The notes: generated by a model not told the origin, from the sequence alone. 60,754 bases of DNA from Megasphaera elsdenii (GCF_020539865.1 NZ_JAJBQV010000014.1:1-60754); one strand, 5' to 3'; counted from the stretch's first letter, positions 1 to 9,910 are shown. Translations and numbers: made by a program.

Positions 1-54
1 TAAAGTGAAACACGAGTATAATACTTATAAGTATTATACTCGTGTTTCACTTTA
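1..54. repeat. Perfect 54-bp palindrome at ATPase promoter
   Basis: Bases 1-27 are the exact reverse complement of bases 28-54, so the element is a palindrome with 27-base arms and no loop. It lies directly in front of the ribosome binding site of the ATPase gene. TATAAT occurs at 17-22, so a promoter -10 box may be embedded in it and transcription would then start near its centre. It may be an operator, an attachment or insertion target, or the edge of an element that continues left of the window. Confidence 0.95.
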
Positions 55-72
55 TTTATGGAGGTTTTTCTC

Positions 73-1461
73 ATGATTGGTAGAAAACAGGAATTAGCGC
101 TTTTAGAAAAATTATATAGTTCTCCTTCTTTTCAATTTTTAATCATGTATGGCCGCCGCCGTGTGGGAAAGACGACGATTTTGCAAAAATTTGCTCAATC
201 TCACGATTGTATCTTTTTCCCGGCCCAGGAAAAGAACGACGTCCTAAATTTGGAAGATTTTTCTCAAACTGTTCAGGAACATTATACCGGTGATTATTTA
301 GCACCTTTCCCGAATTGGGAAAAAGCCTTGGCTTTTATCGAAAAACAAAACCGCAACGATAAACGAACAGTCCTCATCATTGACGAATTTCCCTTTTTAG
401 CCTCCCAAAATCCTTCGATAAAAAGTATTTTCCAGCATGCTATCGACCACAGCTGGCAAAATAAAAACATCTTTCTCATCCTCTGCGGCTCCAGTGTCAG
501 CTTTATGATTAACAAAGTCATGGGATACAAAAGCCCTTTATATGGGCGGATTACTGCACATCTAGAAGTAAAGCCTTTTGATTATCTGGAAAGTGCTGAG
601 TTTTTCCCGAATTATTCACAAGAAGAAAAATTATTGGCCTATGGCATCCTCGGCGGAATCCCTCGCTATTTAAAGGCATTTAATCCATATCAAGACATTA
701 CCGGAAATATCGCCGAACACATTTTATCTGAAAATGCCTATCTTCACGACGAACCGCAGCTCCTTTTGCGCATGGAACTGCGTGAACCAGGTATTTATAA
801 TAGTATACTCGAGGCTATCGCCAATGGAGCCAATAGGATTTCCACCATCTCCGACCGCATTCACGAAGACCGGAGCAAATGCACGAAATATCTGCAAGTA
901 TTACAGAACATCCGCCTGGTAAAAAAAATCATCCCCTGTGGCCAGCCTAAAACGAGTAAAAAAGGCATTTACGTGATTGCAGATCATTACTACCGTTTTT
1001 GGTACCGCTATACGTTCTCACAAAAAAATTATTACTTCCTCTTAGGCGAAGAAAAAGCCGCCCAAGAAATCATGGACGGCATTTCCGACTATATGGGACC
1101 TGTCTTTGAAGAAATCTGCACCGAATACCTCTGGCGCCGGGCCAAGGCCCATGCCCTTCCCTTCATCCCCTCTGTCATTGGCAAGTGGTGGGGCACTAAT
1201 CTCCTATTGAAACAGCAGGATGATATCGACATTCTCGCACTCGATAAGACAGAGACAGAGGGAATCTTCTGCGAATGTAAATACCGAAACCGTCCTATGC
1301 CCATGGAAGAGTATGATGATTTAGTCCAAGCTACAGCTGCCTTTCCCAAAGTAACGAAAAAACACCTGATTTTCTTCAGTAAAGGCGGATACACCCAGCC
1401 CGTCATAGAACGCGCCCAAAGAGAAGGTACGCAATTACTGAGCATAAGCGATTTATTCTAA
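73..1461 (+). CDS. AAA+ ATPase with C-terminal nuclease-like (DUF234) domain
   Basis: The protein has 462 residues from the ATG at 73. An ATG at 58 is in frame but overlaps the Shine-Dalgarno sequence GGAGG, so 73 is preferred. The N-terminal half is a P-loop ATPase of the COG1672 type: Walker A GRRRVGKT at residues 27-34 and a Walker B VLIIDEFPF near residue 100. A winged-helix-like middle part follows. The C-terminal domain resembles DUF234, which has a restriction-endonuclease-like fold: an aspartate cluster DDID at 383-386 and an ECK at 401-403 fit a D...ExK active site. Relatives are poorly understood, and roles in DNA transactions or as mobile or toxin-like genes have been discussed for the family. 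It stands alone on its strand behind a perfect palindrome. The family call is firm; the function is unknown. Confidence 0.88.
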   Translation: MIGRKQELALLEKLYSSPSFQFLIMYGRRRVGKTTILQKFAQSHDCIFFPAQEKNDVLNLEDFSQTVQEHYTGDYLAPFPNWEKALAFIEKQNRNDKRTVLIIDEFPFLASQNPSIKSIFQHAIDHSWQNKNIFLILCGSSVSFMINKVMGYKSPLYGRITAHLEVKPFDYLESAEFFPNYSQEEKLLAYGILGGIPRYLKAFNPYQDITGNIAEHILSENAYLHDEPQLLLRMELREPGIYNSILEAIANGANRISTISDRIHEDRSKCTKYLQVLQNIRLVKKIIPCGQPKTSKKGIYVIADHYYRFWYRYTFSQKNYYFLLGEEKAAQEIMDGISDYMGPVFEEICTEYLWRRAKAHALPFIPSVIGKWWGTNLLLKQQDDIDILALDKTETEGIFCECKYRNRPMPMEEYDDLVQATAAFPKVTKKHLIFFSKGGYTQPVIERAQREGTQLLSISDLF

Positions 1462-2417
1462 GAGCTGTATTTATGCAAATAATCGGCGTAGTAAAATTCA
1501 TCGGTCGTCATGTTGAAGTAGCGGATGCCTTCGCGCAGGCCCAAGAATCCTGGAATGAAAGTCCAGCAGAAGAGGGCGTAAATGGCCCCGCGGACAGGGC
1601 GTTTCAAATAGAAATAATGGATGCCGAAGGAACCCAGAAAAAAGGCCAGGACGGCTGTAATCAGGCGCTCTTCGTTAATTTTATGGCGCAGTTCCGGTGT
1701 AATTGACGAAAAAGTCCCATCCGTATAGGCATCGAAGCGGTCGACGGCTTTCTGCTTCCACTGAGCCAGGGAACCTTTCAGGAACGACGGCTTCTTTCTC
1801 TGTACAGCTGCTTTTGGGGCGTACAAGCCCTGGTCAGACAGGTTCTGGGCCATGACCGTCGTTTCCCCGTCGATGGTTACTAATTCGGCTTCCATGACTT
1901 GAGTAAACTGTTCTTCATAAGCTTGGTCGAGCTGGCTGATCAAGGTCTTGAGCTTGTTCTGCGTATTGACCACTTTATCTGTCTTGACGCCTGTCGCTAC
2001 TAATTTCTTATATTTATGGACCATGTAGACGGCCCGGTCCTGGTAATAATCGATGAAGTGTTCTGCCAGGCCGATCCGTTCGGGATACTGTTGCAAATAA
2101 TAGAGGAAATTACGGGCAATATGCTGCATATTGGCGACAGTCCGGCACAAATCCGAGTCGGTCAGTCCCCTGCGTTCCGCTTCCATGCGGTTGAAATCGC
2201 TGACAGCCTTTTCAAAAGCAGCCTGGTCGCGGCTGGCCCCCTTGCCTTTGCTGCCAGGCCACTTCAAAGAAAGGACATGAGGCTGCCGTTCCAGCCGATA
2301 CAGGATGTACAACGACAGGATAACGCCGATGACACCGACAGGATGATTGTAGAAGAACCAGGCACCACCGCCGATGAGCAGGCAGAAAAAAGAAAAAATG
2401 TACAAAATATATTTCAT
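1458..2417 (-). CDS. XpaC-like protein with C-terminal TM2 domain
   Basis: The protein has 319 residues from the ATG at 2417, which follows GGAGGGGG; an in-frame TTG at 2420 is the alternative. Residues 1-45 contain two hydrophobic helices. The middle (about 70-210) resembles XpaC, the 5-bromo-4-chloroindolyl phosphate hydrolysis protein family, with the typical LAEHFIDYYQDRAV stretch. Residues from about 250 form a TM2 domain: two membrane helices with an FFLGSFGIHYFYL signature. XpaC and TM2 together suggest a membrane-anchored stress or envelope protein; no enzyme activity can be claimed. Its stop codon overlaps the stop codon of the convergent ATPase gene. Confidence 0.75.
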   Translation of the reverse strand: MKYILYIFSFFCLLIGGGAWFFYNHPVGVIGVILSLYILYRLERQPHVLSLKWPGSKGKGASRDQAAFEKAVSDFNRMEAERRGLTDSDLCRTVANMQHIARNFLYYLQQYPERIGLAEHFIDYYQDRAVYMVHKYKKLVATGVKTDKVVNTQNKLKTLISQLDQAYEEQFTQVMEAELVTIDGETTVMAQNLSDQGLYAPKAAVQRKKPSFLKGSLAQWKQKAVDRFDAYTDGTFSSITPELRHKINEERLITAVLAFFLGSFGIHYFYLKRPVRGAIYALFCWTFIPGFLGLREGIRYFNMTTDEFYYADYLHKYSS

Positions 2418-2473
2418 CAAATTCCCCCTCCGTCTCGTTACCCTTTATTGTAACAAATGCGGGAAGATATGGC

Positions 2474-2507
2474 AAAAAGGCTTATCGCACGTGCGACAAG
2501 CCTTTTT
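2474..2507. terminator. Palindromic hairpin with A and T runs
   Basis: An inverted repeat AAAAAGGCTT ... AAGCCTTTTT encloses CGCACGTGCG. It has A before and T after the stem, so it can end transcription from either side. It belongs to the CGCA-loop hairpin family repeated through the window and lies between tpiA and the XpaC/TM2 gene. Confidence 0.7.
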
Positions 2508-2512
2508 CTGTA

Positions 2513-2618
2513 GGGGCGCCCACGTGGGGCGCCCGCTCCGAGATATGTAGATTTCCCGACCAGTTTGCTAGAAAAATCATCCCAATCCCTAACGGGTCGC
2601 CCACGTGGCGACCCCTAC
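2513..2618. repeat. Two CACGTG-core palindromic repeats
   Basis: GGGGCGCC-CACGTG-GGGCGCCC lies at 2513-2534 and GGGTCGCC-CACGTG-GCGACCCC at 2594-2614. Both carry the CACGTG centre and the nearby CTAC/GTAG flank found in many other copies. A short run of ACTAGCC heptamers follows up to the tpiA stop codon. Confidence 0.8.
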
Positions 2619-2635
2619 GAGCCACTAGCCACTAG

Positions 2636-3397
2636 CTATTTCACAACGGCATTGTTGATGATGGCCAGGAAGTCGTCGGCTTTGAGGCTGGCACCGCCGA
2701 CGAGGCCGCCGTCGATGTCGGCAGAACCCGTCAGTTCTGCGACGTTGCCGCCTTTAACGCTGCCGCCGTAGAGGATGGAAACGTCTTCTGCCGTAGCTGC
2801 ATCATAAAGGGCAGCCAGTTTCTTGCGGATAATAGCGCAGACTTCTTCTGCCTGGGCAGCACTGGCCGTCTTGCCCGTACCAATAGCCCAAATCGGTTCA
2901 TAGGCGATGATGACTTTCTTGACATCGGCTGCCGTCAAGCCTTCCAAGGCTTTTTCAATCTGGCCTTCAATCCAGGACTGCATGATGCCCTGTTCACGCT
3001 GTTCCAGCGTTTCGCCGCAGCAAACGATGGGCGTCAGGTTATGGGCCAGAGCTGCTTTGGTCTTTTTGTTAACCGTTTCATCGGTTTCATTGAAATACGT
3101 ACGGCGTTCGGAATGACCGAGGATGACATGAGTGACGCCGATGTCGACGAGCATAGCCGGCGAAACTTCACCGGTGAAAGCGCCTTTTTCTTCCCAGTGC
3201 ATATTCTGAGCAGCGACGTGAATCGGCGTACCTTTGGTCATTTCTACGGCCATGGGAAGGTACGGGAAGACCGGAGCGATGATGACTTCCGGTTTTACGT
3301 CCTGCGGAACTTTGGCGACGAGGCCCTGGATGGTTTCTTTGGCGTCGGCACCGAGGTGGTTCATTTTCCAGTTGCCGGCAATGATGGTTTTACGCAT
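2636..3397 (-). CDS. tpiA: Triosephosphate isomerase
   Basis: The enzyme interconverts glyceraldehyde 3-phosphate and dihydroxyacetone phosphate in glycolysis. The protein has 253 residues, normal for the family. It begins RKTIIAGNWKMN and carries the catalytic histidine in ILGHSERR and the catalytic glutamate in AYEPIWAIGTG, plus the phosphate-binding YGGSVKGGN near the end. An AAAGGAGG ribosome binding site precedes the ATG. It is the last gene of the gpmI-cggR-pgk-tpiA group, 29 bases after pgk. Confidence 0.97.
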   Translation of the reverse strand: MRKTIIAGNWKMNHLGADAKETIQGLVAKVPQDVKPEVIIAPVFPYLPMAVEMTKGTPIHVAAQNMHWEEKGAFTGEVSPAMLVDIGVTHVILGHSERRTYFNETDETVNKKTKAALAHNLTPIVCCGETLEQREQGIMQSWIEGQIEKALEGLTAADVKKVIIAYEPIWAIGTGKTASAAQAEEVCAIIRKKLAALYDAATAEDVSILYGGSVKGGNVAELTGSADIDGGLVGGASLKADDFLAIINNAVVK

Positions 3398-3426
3398 AAT
3401 GAGTTTCCTCCTTTAAAGGTGAATGA

Positions 3427-4608
3427 TTATTTATCGCTCAAGGATACAACACCCGGGAGCTGTTTGCCTTCGAGATATTCCAGGGAAGCGCCGCCGCCCG
3501 TGGAGATGTGGCTGATCTTATCGGCCAGGCCCGTCTTGTTGACAGCCGAGACGGAATCACCGCCGCCGACGATGGAAACAGCGTCGGAATCAGCAACAGC
3601 TTTAGCGACAGCTTCCGTACCTTTGGCATAGTTTTCCATTTCAAATACGCCCATCGGGCCATTCCAGACGATGAGTTTCATCGGAGCCAATTCTGTAGCG
3701 AAGAGTTCCTGTGTCTTCGTACCGACATCGAGGATCATCCAATCAGCCGGGACGGCATTGACGGGAACGACTTTGTGATCGGCGTCGTTCTTAAATTCAG
3801 CAGCGACCATGACGTCGACTGGCAGGAGCAGTTTCGTCCCCTGTTCCTTAGCCTGGTTGATGAGCTGTTTAGCCAAGTCGATTTTGTCGGCTTCGACCAA
3901 GGATTTGCCGATACCATAACCCTGGGCAGCCAGGAAGGTGTTGGCCATGCCGCCGCCGATGATCATGAGGTCGACTTTTGGCAGGAGGTTGGAAATGACT
4001 TCGATCTTGTCGGAAACTTTAGCACCGCCGATGATAGCCGCAAAGGGATGGGCCGGATTATCGACAGCACCGCCGATAAAGCGGATTTCTTTTTCCAAGA
4101 GGAACCCAGCTGCCATGGGCAAGAATTTCGTAATGCCTGCTACAGAAGCATGAGCGCGGTGGCAGCAGCCGAAAGCGTCGTTGATGCCGACTTCAGCCAA
4201 AGAAGCCAGCTGACGGGCGAAATCTTCGCCGTTCTTTTCTTCTTCTTTATGGAAACGGAGGTTTTCCAAGAGCAGGACTTCACCCGGTTTGAGGGCGTCT
4301 GCCATGGCTTTCGTTTCTGCGCCGACGCAGTCCGGAGCGAATTTGACGTCGATGCCGAGGAGTTCCGACAGGCGTTTAGCAACAGGTTTCAAAGAATATT
4401 TTTCGACGACCTGTCCCTTCGGACGACCGAGATGGCTGGCCAAGATGACAGCAGCCTTGTGGTCGAGCAGGTATTTAATGGTCGGCAAGGTCTTCTGGAT
4501 GCGCGTGTCGTCCGTGATGTGGCAGTTTTCATCAAGGGGGACGTTGAAGTCAGCGCGGACAAAAACGCGTTTGTTTTCGACATTTACATCAGTAATCGTT
4601 TTTTTCAT
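3427..4608 (-). CDS. pgk: Phosphoglycerate kinase
   Basis: The enzyme makes ATP and 3-phosphoglycerate from 1,3-bisphosphoglycerate. The protein has 393 residues from the ATG at 4608, which follows GGAGGAGG; an upstream in-frame start at 4626 lies within or before that site and is rejected. Family signatures are [13 protein letters not shown] near the start, the SHLGRPKG substrate loop, and the C-terminal nucleotide loop [10 protein letters not shown]. It is 18 bases downstream of cggR and probably co-transcribed with it and with tpiA. Confidence 0.97.
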   Translation of the reverse strand: MKKTITDVNVENKRVFVRADFNVPLDENCHITDDTRIQKTLPTIKYLLDHKAAVILASHLGRPKGQVVEKYSLKPVAKRLSELLGIDVKFAPDCVGAETKAMADALKPGEVLLLENLRFHKEEEKNGEDFARQLASLAEVGINDAFGCCHRAHASVAGITKFLPMAAGFLLEKEIRFIGGAVDNPAHPFAAIIGGAKVSDKIEVISNLLPKVDLMIIGGGMANTFLAAQGYGIGKSLVEADKIDLAKQLINQAKEQGTKLLLPVDVMVAAEFKNDADHKVVPVNAVPADWMILDVGTKTQELFATELAPMKLIVWNGPMGVFEMENYAKGTEAVAKAVADSDAVSIVGGGDSVSAVNKTGLADKISHISTGGGASLEYLEGKQLPGVVSLSDK

Positions 4609-4626
4609 GAAAGGTTCCTCCTCCAA

Positions 4627-5649
4627 TTAAAGCAGTTGTATGATTTTTTCAGCCGCACCTTCATCGGTAACCAGCGTACCCGTATGGCAAGCCCGCATGA
4701 CGCTAACAATGGCTTTGGCCTTGCTGGCGCCACCGGCTACGGCGATGACGTGCGGATGATATTTGATTTCCCGTAATGAAATCCCTATATTATTCGTACC
4801 ATATAAGATTTTGCCGTCAAGGCCGCAATAGCAGCCCAGTGATTCACCGCAGGCGCCGAGGCTGCGCAAAGCATCGCGCTGGAGCGTCGTCATGCCTCGC
4901 TTGCGGGCCATGCGGTCGGCCCGGCCGATACCGAAGATGACGACCTGGGCCCGAGCAGTCATAGCGACATTTTCCTGGGTCTGGCGGTCAGCTTTGAGCA
5001 TCATCTGCAAGGCCGAGTCGCTCAAGCCTTCGGGGATGTGAATCATGCGGTACGAACTATGGGTCTTGGCCGCAATGTTAGCGGCAATATAGTTGGCTTG
5101 GACTTCAACATGGTTTCCCATGCTGCCGCGAGCCGGCAAGATGGTCACATTGGCCAAACATTCCGGCAGCATCCGGGCCACTTCGGCCATAGTCGAACCA
5201 CCGCTGATGGCGACGGTATCGACGCTGCCAAAGAGGTCGTTGAGCAAAAGAGCGCCGCGGCGGCCCAGTTCTTCTTTCGCTGTCTTATCGCTGTCACTGT
5301 CACCGGGAACGATGTAGACATTCTTCAAGCCCAGCTTCTGGCGAATCTGGCGCTGCATGTCATCTAAGTTGTTCAGGCGCAGGAAACATTCCAAAAGATT
5401 CGGCATGAGCCGTTTGCCTTCCGGTTCCATAGCAATGCCCAGCGTCGTAAAGCGGACGATACCGCTGCGCCGCAGGACGTCGACATGCGACCGGACGACG
5501 CGTTCCGACAGGCCCGAAAGGCCAGCCAGGGTCCGGCGGCCGACAGGTTCGGCGTCGGCAATATGCCGCAGCAGCAGATAACGTTCTTTAATTGTCCCCA
5601 TGACATCGGGAGCTATTTTTTGAAAGATACTCAATGTATCTTGTTCCAT
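4627..5649 (-). CDS. cggR: CggR-type glycolytic repressor (SorC family)
   Basis: The protein has 340 residues from the ATG at 5649, which follows GGGAGAGAG. Residues 20-70 form a winged-helix DNA-binding domain with the motif SERVVRSHVDVLRRSGIV. The rest is a sugar-phosphate-binding domain of the SorC/DeoR type with ISGGSTMAEVA and the C-terminal AVAGGASKAKAI. In Bacillus, CggR represses the glycolytic operon and is relieved by fructose 1,6-bisphosphate. There the gene comes first, just before gap; here it sits between gpmI and pgk, so the operon has been reordered. The identity is strong from sequence and neighbours; the DNA target is inferred. Confidence 0.9.
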   Translation of the reverse strand: MEQDTLSIFQKIAPDVMGTIKERYLLLRHIADAEPVGRRTLAGLSGLSERVVRSHVDVLRRSGIVRFTTLGIAMEPEGKRLMPNLLECFLRLNNLDDMQRQIRQKLGLKNVYIVPGDSDSDKTAKEELGRRGALLLNDLFGSVDTVAISGGSTMAEVARMLPECLANVTILPARGSMGNHVEVQANYIAANIAAKTHSSYRMIHIPEGLSDSALQMMLKADRQTQENVAMTARAQVVIFGIGRADRMARKRGMTTLQRDALRSLGACGESLGCYCGLDGKILYGTNNIGISLREIKYHPHVIAVAGGASKAKAIVSVMRACHTGTLVTDEGAAEKIIQLL

Positions 5650-5692
5650 CTTACTCTCTCCCTTCACGATGCGATAGAACAACAGAGTATAG

Positions 5693-7216
5693 TCACTGAT
5701 TCAGCAGGCATTTGCCAGTCATATCAGCAGGAATAGCCATACCAGCCAGGGTCAGCATTGTCGGGGCGACGTCGGCCAAAATACCGTCGTGCAGGTGTTC
5801 CCCCTTATGTTCTTCACTGACCAAAATGCACGGTACATGATTAGTCGTATGCGCCGTATAAGGGCACCCCGTATCAGGATCGGCCATCTGTTCCGCATTG
5901 CCATGGTCGGCGATGATCAAGAGCTGGCCCTGAACGGGCTTCAAGGCTTCGACGATTTTACCGACGCACGTATCGACCGTTTCAACAGCCTTGACAGCGG
6001 CTTCAAAGACGCCTGTATGGCCGACCATATCGGCGTTGGCGAAATTGAGCATGATCATGTCATATTTATCAGCCTTGATCTGTTCGACGACTTTTTCTGT
6101 GACGATGGGCGCGTTCATTTCCGGCTGCAAATCGTAGGTCGCAACTTTAGGCGACGGCACGAGGATGCGGTCTTCACCGGGATTCGGTTCTTCTTCGCCG
6201 CCATTGAAGAAATACGTGACGTGAGCGTATTTTTCCGTTTCAGCAATGCGCAGCTGGGTCTTACCGGCCTTGGCCAGTACTTCGCCCAGCGTATCTGGGA
6301 TCCGTTCCTTATCATAAACGACGTGTACCGGGAGGTCGTCTTCATAACGGGTCATGGTCGCAAAGTACGTGTCCACTTTCTTCGGGCGCGGGAAACCGTC
6401 GAAATCAAGCATGACGAAAGCCGTCGTCAGCTGACGGGCCCGGTCAGGACGGAAGTTAAAGAAGACGACGCTGTCCCCATCCTGAACGGGATGTTTATGG
6501 ATGACTGTCGGGATGACGAATTCGTCAGAAACATCAGCTGCATAGGAATGTTCCAAGCAAGTCTGGGCATCCGGTTCCTGCGGTCCTTCACCGAGGGCTA
6601 CGGCGTCATAGGCTTTTTCGACGCGTTCCCAACGCTTGTCGCGGTCCATGGCATAGTAGCGGCCGCTAATAGTAGCGATTTCGCCGACGCCGAGTTCTGT
6701 GCACTTGTCTTCCAGTTCTTTGAGGTATTCACCAGCACTGCGAGGCAGTACGTCGCGGCCGTCGAGGAAGGCGTGGATATAGACTTTTTTCAAGCCATAG
6801 CGCTTGGCCATTTCCAAAAGACCATAGAGATGCTGTTCACTGCTGTGGACGCCGCCAGGCGATACCAAGCCCAGTAAATGGAGGGCCGAGTCTTTTTCTT
6901 TGACGTTTTCCATGGCACCGACGAGAGCCGGTTTCTGGAAGAAAGCGCCGTCTTTGATGTCCTTGGTGATTTTCGTCAGCGCCTGGTACACAATACGTCC
7001 CGCACCGATATTAAGATGGCCCACTTCAGAGTTTCCAATCTGGCCGTCAGGCAGACCGACGTCTTCGCCTGATGCACCGAGATACGAATGAGGATATTCT
7101 TTCCAAAGTTTCGGCAAGACCTTGAGGTCTGCCTGGGCTACGGCATTATCTTTGGTGATATTGCTGCAGCCAAAACCATCCATGATGACCAGCATTACAG
7201 GTTTCTTTTTCGTCAT
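5693..7216 (-). CDS. gpmI: 2,3-bisphosphoglycerate-independent phosphoglycerate mutase
   Basis: The enzyme converts 3-phosphoglycerate to 2-phosphoglycerate using two metal ions, usually manganese. The protein has 507 residues, typical for GpmI. It carries the catalytic serine in GQIGNSEVGHLNIGAGR and the metal ligands in LIIADHGNAEQM and the later HTTNHVP. The ATG at 7216 follows AAGGAG at a rather long spacing of about 12 bases. It lies between gap and cggR; a repeat hairpin separates it from gap and no promoter is obvious in the 40 bases in front, so it may depend on readthrough from gap. Confidence 0.97.
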   Translation of the reverse strand: MTKKKPVMLVIMDGFGCSNITKDNAVAQADLKVLPKLWKEYPHSYLGASGEDVGLPDGQIGNSEVGHLNIGAGRIVYQALTKITKDIKDGAFFQKPALVGAMENVKEKDSALHLLGLVSPGGVHSSEQHLYGLLEMAKRYGLKKVYIHAFLDGRDVLPRSAGEYLKELEDKCTELGVGEIATISGRYYAMDRDKRWERVEKAYDAVALGEGPQEPDAQTCLEHSYAADVSDEFVIPTVIHKHPVQDGDSVVFFNFRPDRARQLTTAFVMLDFDGFPRPKKVDTYFATMTRYEDDLPVHVVYDKERIPDTLGEVLAKAGKTQLRIAETEKYAHVTYFFNGGEEEPNPGEDRILVPSPKVATYDLQPEMNAPIVTEKVVEQIKADKYDMIMLNFANADMVGHTGVFEAAVKAVETVDTCVGKIVEALKPVQGQLLIIADHGNAEQMADPDTGCPYTAHTTNHVPCILVSEEHKGEHLHDGILADVAPTMLTLAGMAIPADMTGKCLLNQ

Positions 7217-7254
7217 TACAGTTTTTGACTCCTTTTGTAATCGATGAGTAAGAT

Positions 7255-7432
7255 AAAAGGAGGCTGTCGCATTAAGACAGCCTCTTTTCAGTGTGAAGTT
7301 GAAAGTTTGATGTTTGATGTGAAGATCTTTAAACTAAAAAGCCATCACTTCAAACTTCAAACATCAACCCCAAAACGTTAATGAAAAAGGAGCCGTGCAT
7401 GAGAACGAGAACCTTCATGCGACGGCCCCTTT
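7255..7432. repeat. Composite intergenic repeat, copy between gap and gpmI
   Basis: A hairpin GAGGCTGTCGCA/GACAGCCTC at the left, then GAAGTTGAAAGTTTGATG, then an inverted partner CTTCAAACTTCAAACATCA, then a second imperfect hairpin with GCATGAGAACG/CTTCATGCGACGGCCCC. The same order of parts is seen at 11861-12022 and, reversed, at 60363-60520. On the minus strand the right-hand hairpin follows the gap stop codon and could act as a terminator. Confidence 0.75.
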
Positions 7433-7493
7433 AGGGTTCAATCTGATTTGTAACGGGAGGCTGTTTACCCGTCGGGAAATGCGTCGCTACAAA

Positions 7494-8558
<1,065 letters not shown>

Positions 8559-8605
8559 TTACATAATTCTAAGAACTTGAGGGCCTTACTACTTACACTG
8601 TAAGT

Positions 8606-8631
8606 ATGCCACATTGGGTACGTTTTTGCAA
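8606..8631 (-). promoter_or_regulatory. Likely gap promoter
   Basis: Read on the minus strand, TTGCAA at 8631-8626 is followed after 17 bases by CATACT at 8608-8603, a fair sigma-A type promoter. A small inverted repeat ACTTAC-ACT-GTAAGT lies just downstream at 8590-8604, overlapping the -10 region. Placement is by eye. Confidence 0.5.
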
Positions 8632-8638
8632 TACCATG

Positions 8639-8654
8639 GACGTTTTATGTCCCG
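8639..8654 (-). promoter_or_regulatory. CggR-like half operator upstream of gap
   Basis: On the minus strand the bases read CGGGACATAAAACGTC. This agrees with the known Bacillus CggR half site CGGGAC-N6-TGTC at nine of ten fixed positions. The second half of the tandem is not well preserved. It lies upstream of the predicted -35 box, which is unusual for a repressor site, so the promoter or the site may be misplaced. Confidence 0.4.
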
Positions 8655-8656
8655 AT

Positions 8657-9421
8657 TTATTGCATTCGCAAAGAAGCAGCGGCTATGCCGACATATTCCT
8701 TAATAGCCAGACAGGAGTTAAACAGGTAAAAAGACTGAGGTACAATGGAATAACCTGACCAGTTCGTCACGGCACTCGTATGATAATCACAGGGATAGGG
8801 TGTCACGTCCAGTCCTTCGCGCGTAAAGAAGCGGACGGACCGGGGCATGTGAAAGGCACTGGTGACCAGGATGGGCTTCTGCCAGCCCTGGCGCTGGCAG
8901 ATTTGCTTGGAAAAAGCGGCGTTTTCTGCCGTATTGCGGCTCTGGTCATCCATAAAAATTTTATTTTCCGGTACGCCTAAAGAGAGGAGCATCCGCTTTT
9001 CAATTTCCGATTCATTGGCATCGCCTTTGAGGATGGTTCCGCCCGACAAGAGGATTGGCAAATCCATGGCCTTTTGCAAGCGCAAGGCCATGAGAAAGCG
9101 GTTAGCTGCTGCGCTGCCGACCTGACCGGTCCCATCGAAATCAGGAACGCCGGCACGAGAACCGCCGCCGAGGAGGACGATGACATCGCCGTCGACAGCC
9201 GCCCCCTGAGGTTGGTCATAGGCCGTTTCCAAAGGATGGATGAGAGCGTTCGACACCGGTTCGATCGAGAGCAGATAAAAAACAGCCATAACGATAGTCA
9301 GAGCCCAGCGGCCTGGACTATGTTTGCGAAACATATAACATAACAAGAGGATCAAAGCCAGGACGATGCCCCCCATGGGCAGGATCCAGGCGTAAAGCCA
9401 TTTAATGATATATAACAACAA
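8657..9421 (-). CDS. YdcF/SanA-like membrane protein (DUF218)
   Basis: The protein has about 254 residues if it starts at the TTG at 9421, which follows AAAGGA at a 10-base spacing. A longer reading frame continues upstream to 9589 but would run through the tmRNA promoter and gene on the other strand, so it is rejected. Two or three hydrophobic helices cover residues 1-70. The DUF218 domain follows, with VIVLLGGG at its first strand, the ILLSGGT loop, the SRNTAENAAFSK motif and ILVTSAFHMPRS. DUF218 proteins are linked to envelope or vancomycin-barrier functions; the exact role is unknown. The start is uncertain. Confidence 0.8.
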   Translation of the reverse strand: MLLYIIKWLYAWILPMGGIVLALILLLCYMFRKHSPGRWALTIVMAVFYLLSIEPVSNALIHPLETAYDQPQGAAVDGDVIVLLGGGSRAGVPDFDGTGQVGSAAANRFLMALRLQKAMDLPILLSGGTILKGDANESEIEKRMLLSLGVPENKIFMDDQSRNTAENAAFSKQICQRQGWQKPILVTSAFHMPRSVRFFTREGLDVTPYPCDYHTSAVTNWSGYSIVPQSFYLFNSCLAIKEYVGIAAASLRMQ

Positions 9422-9489
9422 AATAAAGACATCCTTTCTGCGGGCCGCCTTTGGGGCGATTCCTACGCATATTATAGCATAAATTGTAT

Positions 9490-9517
9490 TTGCAAAAGGT
9501 AAAATATATGCTATACT
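9490..9517 (+). promoter_or_regulatory. ssrA promoter
   Basis: TTGCAA at 9490-9495 and TATACT at 9512-9517 are separated by 16 bases. Transcription would start near 9524, about 30 bases before the mature 5' end of the tmRNA, leaving a leader for removal by RNase P. Confidence 0.65.
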
Positions 9518-9552
9518 TATTTTGAATCTCTGTGAAGGGATGTTCTGTCCAT

Positions 9553-9903
9553 GGGGATGTAAAGGTTTCGACGTGGATGGTTGTATCATGAATAGCGAGC
9601 CGGGGTTTCATCTGCCCGTAAATCGGTGAACCTTTTAAATTAAACGCAAAAGAAAACAATTTTGCTTTAGCTGCCTAAGTGCAGCTAACGTCTCCTGCTG
9701 CTAATCCTGCGGGCAGCTCGTAGACGTCACTTAGCGGGATACCACATGGCTCTGCCTGGTAGTCGTGTCGGGAAACTCACAGGCTGGAATCGTCTAGTTT
9801 GTCCTTGTACGAAAACGGTTTAAGATCCAAACAAGGTCTGCGCTCGGAGAAGTTCATGGGGCGGCATTTACGGACAGGAGTTCGACTCTCCTCATCTCCA
9901 CCA
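9553..9903 (+). ncRNA. ssrA: tmRNA (transfer-messenger RNA)
   Basis: This RNA rescues ribosomes stalled on broken messages and tags the protein for degradation. The 5' end GGGGATG pairs with CATCTCC near the 3' end, followed by an encoded A-CCA (9900-9903). The T-arm sequence ACAGGAGTTCGACTCTCC precedes it. The tag frame begins at the resume codon GCA (9646) and reads A-K-E-N-N-F-A-L-A-A, stop at 9676-9678, ending in the usual LAA degron. Pseudoknot-forming sequences follow. The length of about 351 nt is normal. Confidence 0.96.
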
Positions 9904-9910
9904 TGATACA

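Noticed and set aside
58..72. ATG at 58 as start of the ATPase
   Set aside because: It overlaps the GGAGG ribosome binding site that serves the ATG at 73.
5789..6877. A 362-codon frame opposite gpmI
   Set aside because: Shadow of the certain gpmI gene, no ribosome binding site or domain.
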